A model generated the notes under the pieces. The model was not told the DNA's origin. It ran no database searches and saw nothing but the letters and a program-made list of their open reading frames with translations. Below are positions 1 through 5,597 of a stretch of DNA of 22,088 nt, piece by piece (positions within the stretch are counted from its first letter, which is position 1; the number at the start of each line of letters is the position of its first letter). Both the position numbers and the translations under genes were made by a program. The DNA comes from PFJX01 sp037442845 (lineage in GTDB: Bacteria > Pseudomonadota > Gammaproteobacteria > Burkholderiales > Thiobacillaceae). The DNA lies in assembly GCA_037442845.1 (NCBI GenBank), contig JBBIPL010000029.1:1-22088 (forward strand), in the 5' to 3' direction.

Positions 1-1
1 G

Positions 2-55
2 GCGAAATTCCTGGACCGGGCCAACAATGGCGGCATCGAAAGGGTGTTGCTCTAG
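2..55 (+). CDS. 3' end of an unidentified gene (partial)
   Basis: An open frame enters from the left edge and ends at a TAG at 53–55. The 17 visible residues end in NNGGIERVLL. This is too short to name a family. The stop codon overlaps an AGGAGG ribosome-binding site serving the next gene, whose ATG is only 9 bases on, so the two are probably one transcription unit. The frame choice rests only on this spacing and on the lack of an earlier stop. Confidence 0.45.
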   Translation, partial: AKFLDRANNGGIERVLL

Positions 56-64
56 GAGGCGCGC

Positions 65-625
65 ATGGGATTGCCGGACCGCAAGCCAGCCAGTTACGAG
101 GACTTGTTCGAGCTGCCCGAACACATCGTGGGCGAGATCATCAACGGGCGCCTGGTGACTCATCCGCGCCCAGCGCCGAGACATGCGCGGGCTTATTCAC
201 GCCTCGGCATGGAGATTGGGGGTTCGTTTGATTTCGATCGCAACGGCCCCGGCGGCTGGTGGATTCTGGATGAACCTGAAATCCACCTGATGGGGGACAT
301 CCTGGTCCCCGACATCGCCGGCTGGCGGCGCGAACGCATGCCCAAGCTGCCGGAAACGGCCTGGTTCGACCTGGCCCCGGACTGGCTGTGCGAAATCCTG
401 TCGCCCTACACCGCCCGCGTCGATCGCGCGGAAAAGCTGCCGATCTACGCGCATTGGGGCGTGGCCCACGTCTGGCTGGTAGACCCCGACTTGCGCACCC
501 TGGAGGCGTATGAGAACCAGAATGGGCGGTGGGTGCTCATGGCGACGCTGAAGGACGACGATGCCGTCAGCATGCCGCCGTTTGATGCTGTCAGTTTTTC
601 CCTGGGCGGGTTGTGGGCGGAATGA
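65..625 (+). CDS. Uma2-family (DUF820) nuclease-like protein
   Basis: The 186-residue protein has the layout of the Uma2/DUF820 family, a PD-(D/E)XK nuclease-like fold common in cyanobacteria and other bacteria and usually of unknown role. Visible hallmarks are the N-terminal YEDLFELPEHIVGEIINGRL segment, a central ILVPDIAGWRRER motif with the metal-binding aspartate, and WLCEILSPYTARVDRAEKL followed by YAHWGVAHVWLVDPDLRTLE, all typical of the family core. A strong AGGAGG site lies 5 bases before the ATG. The last 35 bases overlap the end of the convergent vapC-like gene. Its setting among toxin–antitoxin genes suggests an accessory locus. Family assignment is firm; the biological function is unknown. 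Confidence 0.85.
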   Translation: MGLPDRKPASYEDLFELPEHIVGEIINGRLVTHPRPAPRHARAYSRLGMEIGGSFDFDRNGPGGWWILDEPEIHLMGDILVPDIAGWRRERMPKLPETAWFDLAPDWLCEILSPYTARVDRAEKLPIYAHWGVAHVWLVDPDLRTLEAYENQNGRWVLMATLKDDDAVSMPPFDAVSFSLGGLWAE

Positions 626-1064
626 GTCGTTCGATCACCTCCTTCAGTACAGTCAGCCCCAATATCCTCGCGGCCTTGTTCAACCGCCTGTCGAAACACG
701 CGAAGGTGACCGGTTGTTGAACCCGTTGTTGCGTCAGGTACGCGCTGGCCAGTTGCACGCTGTCATAAGCGCGCAATGCGAAAGTGTCGGCGAACTCTCC
801 AGCCTGTTCCACCAATGGCTGGCTCACATCCAGCACCAGAAAATGCGGCCAATCCGTGCGCAGAGCCTGTCTGGCCTGCTCGAGCGCTTCCAGGTCAACG
901 GGGACTTCCCGCCCACGTCGCGCCAACGCGGACATGGCCTCGGCCCATGTGATCCTGCACACCGCGACCGTTTCCGCAGCCGCCACCGCCCCATGAACCG
1001 CGTTACTACCTGCTTCGTCCACATACAGCTTGAACAGGGCGGAGGTGTCCAGGTAGAGGATCAC
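591..1064 (-). CDS. PIN-domain toxin, VapC family
   Basis: The 157-residue protein is a PIN-domain ribonuclease, the toxin of a type II toxin–antitoxin pair. The acidic residues expected to hold the metal are visible: D6 in MILYLDTSALFK, E42 in TWAEAMSAL, D101 in RAYDSVQLASA and D125 in FACFDRRL. The start is a GTG that overlaps the antitoxin stop by 4 bases (GTGA), the usual translational coupling in such pairs. The 3' end overlaps the convergent Uma2-like gene by 35 bases. Family members cut RNA, often initiator tRNA or rRNA; the target here cannot be read from sequence. Confidence 0.9.
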   Translation of the reverse strand: MILYLDTSALFKLYVDEAGSNAVHGAVAAAETVAVCRITWAEAMSALARRGREVPVDLEALEQARQALRTDWPHFLVLDVSQPLVEQAGEFADTFALRAYDSVQLASAYLTQQRVQQPVTFACFDRRLNKAARILGLTVLKEVIERLIPPTTRPGKN

Positions 1065-1324
1065 CCCCGGTCCTCGATCACCATGTCAGCAAGCGACTTG
1101 CCTTGCGGGGCAAGCTTGATTCGTGCGCCAGCCGGCTTTCCGCCATGCCACTCGGCTTGTCCGGTTTGCAACAGACGCATGATGCCGGCCGGCACATCGG
1201 CGGGCACGCCGATGACGCGTGCGACAGGATGTTTGTGTGAAGTGACCACCAGTTCCTCGCCGTCCTGGACGCGCGCCAGATAGCTGGAAAGATGGCTTTT
1301 GAATTCACGCACGGAGACTTCCAT
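1061..1324 (-). CDS. Antitoxin, Phd/YefM family
   Basis: The 87-residue protein begins MEVSVREFKSHLSSYLARV, followed by GEELVVTSHKHPVARVIG, the N-terminal DNA-binding fold of Phd/YefM antitoxins. Its C-terminal part should wrap and block the toxin. I chose the ATG at 1324 rather than an in-frame codon 48 bases earlier because the family fold begins exactly here. It precedes the PIN toxin with a 4-base overlap. Such antitoxins usually bind their own promoter, which would lie just upstream, between 1325 and the terminator at 1404. Confidence 0.88.
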   Translation of the reverse strand: MEVSVREFKSHLSSYLARVQDGEELVVTSHKHPVARVIGVPADVPAGIMRLLQTGQAEWHGGKPAGARIKLAPQGKSLADMVIEDRG

Positions 1325-1395
1325 GCTGGGCTCTCGGGTTGGATGACGGCTTGAAGTGTAGTCACAAACCAAGTCGCGAACAAGGAATAAGTGCC

Positions 1396-1425
1396 CACAA
1401 ACAAACGGCGACCGAAGTCGCCGTT
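1396..1425 (-). terminator. Intrinsic terminator after the PEP-CTERM gene
   Basis: A perfect 9-bp stem (AACGGCGAC / GTCGCCGTT, 1404–1425) closes a tetraloop that reads TTCG on the minus strand. It is followed on that strand by a moderately T-rich run (TGTTTGTGGG). It lies 22 bases after the stop of the PEP-CTERM gene and before the antitoxin gene, so it should insulate the two. The stem is clear; the U-tract is imperfect. Confidence 0.7.
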
Positions 1426-1447
1426 CTTGTTGCTGCCGGAAAGTCGC

Positions 1448-2041
1448 TCAGACCTTGCGGCGGCGGGCGAAGCCCAGGCCGGCCAGGCCCACGCCCAGCA
1501 GGGCGAGGGTGGCGGGCTCGGGCACGCCGTTGCCGCCGCCGCCTTGGTACTGGGTGACTTTGACATTGTCGATCATCGCGTCATAGTCGGTTCCGTTGAT
1601 TTCCGTGCGGAATGCGATAGTCGTATTCGTGCCCGTGGCGGTGAAGAGCAAACTCTGGGTGAGCCACGACCCAGAGTGAGGGATCAAGTAAGTGTTGACC
1701 TGGGCGCCGTTGATGTCCACGGCCAGGCCGATGCCGCCGTAAATAACATGCCTTGCGTAATCAAAGACCAACTCGTACTGATCGCCAGCCGTTGTCGTGA
1801 TGACTTGCGACAACATGGGGTCCGGATCGCTGCCAACATTGCCGCCATTGTGGTTAATCCAGAACGAACCAGGGGGATTACCGAGAGTGGATTGATACCC
1901 GGCATCGACACCTTGATTGTTGTACGTCCATCCGTTTGCGTTGGTGGCGAAATCGCCGTTGGTGATGAGGTTGGCCTGGCTGTGAAGAGGGAACACACAG
2001 ACGAGGGCGGTTATGAGTGCAAGCTTGAATTTCGTGATCAC
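1448..2041 (-). CDS. Secreted PEP-CTERM sorting-domain protein
   Basis: The 197-residue protein has an N-terminal signal peptide (hydrophobic LALITALVCVF, cleavage likely after HSQA). Its body is Gly/Asn/Thr-rich and beta-structured and begins NLITNGDFATNANGWTYNN, resembling the NGDFE opening of carbohydrate-binding-like modules. The C-terminal sorting signal is VPEPATLALLGVGLAG ending FARRRKV: a PEP motif, a transmembrane stretch and a basic tail. Family knowledge says such proteins are processed by the EpsH/exosortase system and linked to exopolysaccharide or floc formation. No exosortase gene lies in this window. The start is GTG behind AAGGAGGAAA. A sigma-54-like promoter lies just upstream. 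Confidence 0.9.
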   Translation of the reverse strand: MITKFKLALITALVCVFPLHSQANLITNGDFATNANGWTYNNQGVDAGYQSTLGNPPGSFWINHNGGNVGSDPDPMLSQVITTTAGDQYELVFDYARHVIYGGIGLAVDINGAQVNTYLIPHSGSWLTQSLLFTATGTNTTIAFRTEINGTDYDAMIDNVKVTQYQGGGGNGVPEPATLALLGVGLAGLGFARRRKV

Positions 2042-2073
2042 TTTCCTCCTTCAAACGATACATGAATCTTGAA

Positions 2074-2089
2074 AGCATTTTTTGTGCCA
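2074..2089 (-). promoter_or_regulatory. Sigma-54 (-24/-12) promoter for the PEP-CTERM gene
   Basis: On the minus strand this reads TGGCACAAAAAATGCT. It matches the sigma-54 consensus TGGCACG-N4-TTGCW at all the key GG and GC bases with the correct 12-base GG-to-GC spacing; only the G after TGGCAC and the first T of the -12 element differ. It lies 32 bases upstream of the GTG start. PEP-CTERM genes are known to be controlled by PrsK/PrsR, whose response regulator works with sigma-54, so the site fits its gene. No enhancer site was identified. Confidence 0.65.
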
Positions 2090-2110
2090 ACAAGAGCGTC
2101 CACTTATAAT
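2082..2110 (+). promoter_or_regulatory. Possible sigma-70 promoter for the HIT gene
   Basis: A perfect TATAAT lies at 2105–2110, 17 bases after a weak -35 match TTGTGC at 2082–2087. The ATG of the HIT gene is 34 bases downstream. The -35 element overlaps the -24 region of the opposite-facing sigma-54 promoter. Three tandem CCTTG pentamers at 2117–2131 lie in the expected 5' leader. The -10 is good; the -35 is poor. Confidence 0.45.
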
Positions 2111-2144
2111 TCAAGACCTTGCCTTGCCTTGCTGAAGTGTAAAA

Positions 2145-2576
2145 ATGCTCGACACCTGCCCGCTGTGTTCACCTGCCGCTGAAACCGTGCTCTGGCGCGA
2201 CGACTTCTGCCGCGTGGTCTGGGTGGACGATGCCGACTATCCCGGTTTCTGCCGGGTCATCCTCAACGCCCACGTCCGCGAAATGACCGATCTCCCGGCG
2301 GCGGACCGGCGCCGCCTGATGGACGTGGTGTTCGCCGTCGAGGCGGTAGTGCGCACCGTGTTCGATCCGGCCAAGATCAACCTGGCCAGCCTGGGCAACC
2401 TGGTGCCGCACCTGCATTGGCACGTGATTCCGCGCTTCGCCGACGACCGTCATTTTCCCGACGCGATCTGGGCGCCGCCCCGGCGCGAGACCTTGCCGCC
2501 GCGCCTGCCGGCGGCCGACTTCAGGTCGCAGTGCGAGGCGTTGCTGCGCCAGCGTCTGGGGCCGCCGCGGGAATGA
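2145..2576 (+). CDS. HIT-family nucleotide hydrolase/transferase
   Basis: The 143-residue protein belongs to the histidine-triad superfamily. The triad motif is HLHWHVIPR in its C-terminal half, preceded by INLASLGNLVPHLHWH as in bacterial HIT proteins. An N-terminal CPLC is consistent with a structural metal site. Family members hydrolyse nucleoside phosphoramidates or dinucleotides; the substrate here is not predictable. The last part of the gene (2495–2576) lies in a 117-bp repeat also found next to phoR, so this 3' end exists twice in the window. The short RBS (GAAGTG) is weak. The protein itself is full length. Confidence 0.88.
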   Translation: MLDTCPLCSPAAETVLWRDDFCRVVWVDDADYPGFCRVILNAHVREMTDLPAADRRRLMDVVFAVEAVVRTVFDPAKINLASLGNLVPHLHWHVIPRFADDRHFPDAIWAPPRRETLPPRLPAADFRSQCEALLRQRLGPPRE

Positions 2577-2611
2577 CCCGCTCGGCCGGGAACACGGCCG
2601 CGAAGGTGCTG
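2495..2611. repeat. 117-bp direct repeat, left copy
   Basis: This segment is identical, base for base as I read it, to 3310–3426 (offset 815). It holds the last 82 bases of the HIT gene plus, on the other strand, a duplicate of the last roughly 30 codons of phoR. Weaker identity extends left: 2462–2479 matches 3298–3315 with one mismatch but at offset 836, so the right copy lacks 21 bp relative to this one. Two bases after the repeat comes the stop codon of the MazF-like toxin. Confidence 0.93.
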
Positions 2612-2612
2612 T

Positions 2613-2948
2613 CTAGCCGAAGACCTGAGCGAGGGTCTCGCGCAGGGAACGCAGATCGGCCTCCGAGAGCGTGCCCATGCGGCGCAGCACGAGATCTTGC
2701 GCGATGGCGGTGAAGACCGGCTTCAGCATGGAAGGCTTGATGAGTCCCGCAGCCTGCCAGTCGGCCAGCATCGACTCGGCGAAGCCGGGCGGTTGCCGCA
2801 CCTGGCTGGTGATCGCCATGATGACCAGATCGCGCCGGCTGGCGTTATAGCCGCTGCTGGAAACGATGACGGCAGGCCGTTTTTTGGCGCCCGACTGATC
2901 GGTAAATGGAAACGGCACCAACACCACCTCGCCGAAGGCATGCGCCAT
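2613..2948 (-). CDS. MazF/PemK-family toxin (mRNA interferase)
   Basis: The 111-residue protein starts MAHAFGEVVLVPFPFTDQ and continues GAKKRPAVIVSS, the opening of PemK/MazF ribonucleases, with the conserved arginine at R24 and the T47-S48 pair in AITSQ. The C-terminal GLIKPSMLKPVF and LSEADLRSLRETL segments are also typical. I chose the ATG at 2948; a GTG at 2954 would overlap the antitoxin stop and is a possible alternative. The stop codon begins 2 bp from the edge of the left 117-bp repeat. The antitoxin gene ends just upstream, so the two form one unit. Confidence 0.88.
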   Translation of the reverse strand: MAHAFGEVVLVPFPFTDQSGAKKRPAVIVSSSGYNASRRDLVIMAITSQVRQPPGFAESMLADWQAAGLIKPSMLKPVFTAIAQDLVLRRMGTLSEADLRSLRETLAQVFG

Positions 2949-2950
2949 CG

Positions 2951-3151
2951 TCACATCCGATCGTAAGCGGCGTCTTCGTCGTTGTCCCACACAGCCGCGA
3001 AGCTGGCCTCGCTCGCACAGGCGGCGGCCTGGGCGAGGCGCCGGTCGTCCTCGCGCATGCGCAGGAAATCCACGAAGTCCTCTACCTCCGCCAGCCGCCG
3101 TGGCGGCAATTGCCGGATCTTCTCGATCAATACCTGTTCGCTTGCGCGCAT
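2951..3151 (-). CDS. DUF2281-type antitoxin
   Basis: This small 66-residue protein begins MRASEQVLIEKIRQLPPRRL and continues AEVEDFVDFLRMRE, matching the short helical DUF2281-type antitoxins that pair with MazF/PemK or PIN toxins. A CAGGAGCAAGAGCG stretch before the ATG gives a good ribosome-binding site. It ends 2 bases before the toxin ATG. The 146 bases upstream (3152–3297) carry no recognisable gene and should hold its promoter; a TATGAT on the minus strand at 3229–3234 is a possible -10. Confidence 0.78.
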   Translation of the reverse strand: MRASEQVLIEKIRQLPPRRLAEVEDFVDFLRMREDDRRLAQAAACASEASFAAVWDNDEDAAYDRM

Positions 3152-3309
3152 CGCTCTTGCTCCTGTTGCCTGGGTTCGGCGGCTGCCGGCCTTGCCCTTG
3201 CCGCATGCCGATGACCGGGTTCTTGGCGATCATAAGGCCAATAGGAGCGACGACGATAGGTTCCGCACACGGCGAGTCCAAACCCAAACCTCTTGCGCGC
3301 GATCTGGTC

Positions 3310-3426
3310 GCCGCCGCGCCTGCCGGCGGCCGACTTCAGGTCGCAGTGCGAGGCGTTGCTGCGCCAGCGTCTGGGGCCGCCGCGGGAATGACCCGCTCGG
3401 CCGGGAACACGGCCGCGAAGGTGCTG
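3310..3426. repeat. 117-bp direct repeat, right copy
   Basis: Identical to 2495–2611. It holds the true end of phoR (stop at 3336–3338 on the minus strand) and a duplicate of the HIT gene 3' end, whose stop would fall at 3389–3391. The 18 bases before it (3298–3315) still match the HIT coding sequence at 2462–2479, joined after an in-frame 21-bp loss. Upstream of 3298 the similarity stops, which marks the border of the inserted toxin–antitoxin segment. Confidence 0.93.
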
Positions 3427-4673
3427 CCCTTGCCCACCGTGCTGTCGATGCGCAGCCGCGCCTGGTGGCGCTGCAACACGTGTTTGACGATGGCCAGGCC
3501 GAGGCCGGTGCCGCCGGTGGCGCGGGAGCGGCCGCGATCCACCCGGTAGAAACGCTCGGTCAGGCGCGGGATGTGCTGCGGCTCGATGCCCTCGCCGGTA
3601 TCCTTTACCGAGAACACCGCGCCGCCGTGCTCCGCGTCCGCCCAGCGCAGTTCGATGCGTCCTCCCGCCGGGGTGTAGCGCACGGCGTTGGATACCAGGT
3701 TGGCCAGCGCCCCGTACAACTCCTGGCTGTTGCCGATGAGGCGGGCCGCGCTGTCCTCGCGCAACTCGATGTGCTGCCGGCCCTGGCTCATGGTGCGCGC
3801 TTCCTCGGCCAGGCGCCGCGCCAGCGCCGGCACGTCGACGCTTTCGTCGCGGGTGTCCGGCTCGCTTTCCAGCCGCGCCAGGGTGAGCAGATCGTCCACC
3901 AGCCGGCGGATGCGATCGGACTGTTCGCGCATCAGGGGGATGTGCTTGCGGAACTGCGCCGGATCGGGTTCCGGCATGTCCTCGAAGGCTTCCAGGAAGC
4001 CGACGATGACGGTGACCGGGGTGCGCAACTCGTGCGAGACGTCGGCCACGAAATCCCGGCGCATGGCCTCCACCCGCGCGATTTCGGTGATGTCGCGCAC
4101 CAGCAGCATTTTCTGCCGGCGCGGCAGGGGCACCAGTTGCAGGGACAGGGTTTTTCCCGGTGCGCTGGGCGAAGTCATGCTCAGGGTCTGTCCGTAATCC
4201 TCGGCCGATAGCCAGGCGGAGAAGCGCGCCTGGCGCATCAGGTAATGCACGAACTGGCCGAGATCGCGGGCCGGCGAGATGCCAAGCAAGCTTTCCGCGG
4301 CCTGGTTCAGCCAGTCGATGCGGTTGTCCTCGCCGAGGATGATCACGCCGTCGGGCAGGTTACGGGTGGCCTCCAGCATCTGCTCGAGGTCGGCGCTGAC
4401 CTTCTGCTGGGCGCCCTGGCGCGCGCGCAACAGCTTTGCCAGGCGGTAGAGGACGTCGCCCCAGAGCCCGTCGGCGGAAGGCGGCGCCTGTTGATCGCTG
4501 GCCAGCCAGTCCAAAAGCTTGCGCAACTGACGCAGGTGATAGAGCAGATAAAGGCCCAGTCCGCCGGCGAACAGGGCCCAGCCGGTACCCGGCTCCGAGC
4601 CGGTGGAAAGCAGGGCGGAAAGCACGGCCAGGCCAAGGACGAGACCGAGGGGGCGCCACCAGAACGACGGCAT
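3336..4673 (-). CDS. phoR: Phosphate regulon sensor histidine kinase PhoR
   Basis: The 445-residue kinase phosphorylates PhoB under phosphate limitation. Visible parts in order: two N-terminal hydrophobic segments (about 7–23 and 30–45); a PAS-like domain (about 95–200, LPDGVIILGEDNRIDWLNQAA); the H-box DVSHELRTPVTVI with H214; the N-box NLVSNAVRYTP (about 325–335); G1 DTGEGI (358–363); and G2 GGTGLGLA. Length and order match PhoR of proteobacteria. It follows phoB with an 84-base gap on the same strand. Its last 91 bases lie in the 117-bp repeat, so its C-terminal tail (AAAPDAGAATPRTAT) overlapped the HIT gene in the ancestor by about 56 bp. Confidence 0.95.
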   Translation of the reverse strand: MPSFWWRPLGLVLGLAVLSALLSTGSEPGTGWALFAGGLGLYLLYHLRQLRKLLDWLASDQQAPPSADGLWGDVLYRLAKLLRARQGAQQKVSADLEQMLEATRNLPDGVIILGEDNRIDWLNQAAESLLGISPARDLGQFVHYLMRQARFSAWLSAEDYGQTLSMTSPSAPGKTLSLQLVPLPRRQKMLLVRDITEIARVEAMRRDFVADVSHELRTPVTVIVGFLEAFEDMPEPDPAQFRKHIPLMREQSDRIRRLVDDLLTLARLESEPDTRDESVDVPALARRLAEEARTMSQGRQHIELREDSAARLIGNSQELYGALANLVSNAVRYTPAGGRIELRWADAEHGGAVFSVKDTGEGIEPQHIPRLTERFYRVDRGRSRATGGTGLGLAIVKHVLQRHQARLRIDSTVGKGSTFAAVFPAERVIPAAAPDAGAATPRTAT

Positions 4674-4757
4674 CAGCGGAAGCGGCGGGGGAACGGGACG
4701 CTTATTCTACTTTGCGCGCATGGCCGTCGATTCGGGCCCGGCCGGACGCGGCCACGC

Positions 4758-5450
4758 TCAATCCGGTGTGGCGGACAGGCGGTAGCCGGCGCCGCGCACG
4801 GTCTGGATCAGGCGGTCGTGGCCGTTCGCCTCGAGGGCGGCGCGCAGGCGTCGGATATGCACGTCGACGGTGCGTTCCTCGACGAAGACGTGATCGCCCC
4901 AGACCTGGTCGAGCAATTGGGAACGGGCATAGACCCGCTCCGGATGGGTCATCAGGAAATGCAGCAGGCGGAACTCGGTGGGGCCCAGTTCCACTGGTTT
5001 CTCCGCCGCGAACACTCGGTGCGAGCGGGGATCCAGCCTGAGCCCGCGTATCTCCACGGGATCCTCGGTCATCTGCGGCGCGCGTCGGCGCAGCACCGCC
5101 TTGATGCGGGCCATCAGTTCGCGCGGCGAGAAGGGTTTGGTGATGTAGTCGTCGGCGCCCGTCTCCAGGCCGAGGATCTTGTCGTTCTCCTGGGTGCGCG
5201 CGGTGAGCATGATGATGGGCACTTCCTTCAGGCGGGCGTCGCCGCGCATGCGCCGGGCCAGTTCGATGCCCGACATGCCCGGCAGCATCCAGTCCAGCAG
5301 GATCAGATCCGGCAGGGCGCCGCGCAACTGGCCCAGGGCCGACTCGGCGTCGTCGGCGACAAGGACGTCATGGCCATGCTGGCCCAGGCTGAACTTGAGG
5401 ACTTCCTGGATGCCCGGTTCGTCTTCGATGACGAGTATGGTGGCGGACAT
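4758..5450 (-). CDS. phoB: Phosphate regulon response regulator PhoB
   Basis: The 230-residue OmpR-family regulator has a receiver domain (MSATILVIEDEPGIQEVL, phospho-aspartate in DLILLDWMLPGMSG, T in MLTART, K in ITKPFSPREL). Its winged-helix DNA-binding domain includes LGPTEFRLLHFLMTHPERV, VDVHIRRLRAAL and IQTVRGAGYRL. The start at 5450 was chosen because GGAGG lies 5 bases upstream and the fold begins there; an upstream in-frame codon at 5477 would add nine unsupported residues. A three-repeat Pho box lies 36 bases upstream, consistent with autoregulation. Confidence 0.95.
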   Translation of the reverse strand: MSATILVIEDEPGIQEVLKFSLGQHGHDVLVADDAESALGQLRGALPDLILLDWMLPGMSGIELARRMRGDARLKEVPIIMLTARTQENDKILGLETGADDYITKPFSPRELMARIKAVLRRRAPQMTEDPVEIRGLRLDPRSHRVFAAEKPVELGPTEFRLLHFLMTHPERVYARSQLLDQVWGDHVFVEERTVDVHIRRLRAALEANGHDRLIQTVRGAGYRLSATPD

Positions 5451-5485
5451 GCGCGCCTCCGATGAGATGAAATCCACGCCATGTT

Positions 5486-5514
5486 ATGACGGTTTCGTGA
5501 AGGTTTCGTGACAG
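5486..5514 (-). promoter_or_regulatory. Pho box (three repeats) upstream of phoB
   Basis: On the minus strand three heptamers, CTGTCAC, CCTTCAC and CCGTCAT, are separated by identical GAAA spacers, giving an exact 11-base period. This matches the PhoB-binding pattern of CTGTCAT-like repeats with 4-base AT-rich spacers. A TAACAT -10-like element (5481–5486) starts about 10 bases after the second repeat, where a Pho box would replace the -35. The site implies positive autoregulation of phoBR. Confidence 0.85.
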
Positions 5515-5537
5515 CGGAACGCCGGGGTGCGCGGCAG

Positions 5538-5563
5538 AAAAAAGGGCGCCTCGCGGCGCCCTT
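5538..5563 (-). terminator. Intrinsic terminator after amtB
   Basis: A GGGCGCC / GGCGCCC stem (5544–5561) with a 4-base loop is followed on the minus strand by TTTTTT. It starts 35 bases past the amtB stop and ends the torF–glnK–amtB transcript before the phoB promoter region. Confidence 0.9.
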
Positions 5564-5597
5564 GAACTCACGGGTGTGAGATGGATTCGATGCGGGA

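Noticed and set aside
561..1283. A 240-residue plus-strand open frame across the toxin–antitoxin pair
   Set aside because: It is the mirror of the Phd/VapC genes and has no domain of its own.
2583..2600. CGGCCG–GGAACA–CGGCCG inverted repeat, also at 3398–3415, as a terminator
   Set aside because: No T-tract follows on either strand, and in the right copy it lies inside the phoR coding sequence.
2613..3287. A 224-residue extended form of the MazF-like toxin
   Set aside because: The first 113 residues are low-complexity and overlap the antitoxin gene; the family fold begins at the ATG at 2948.
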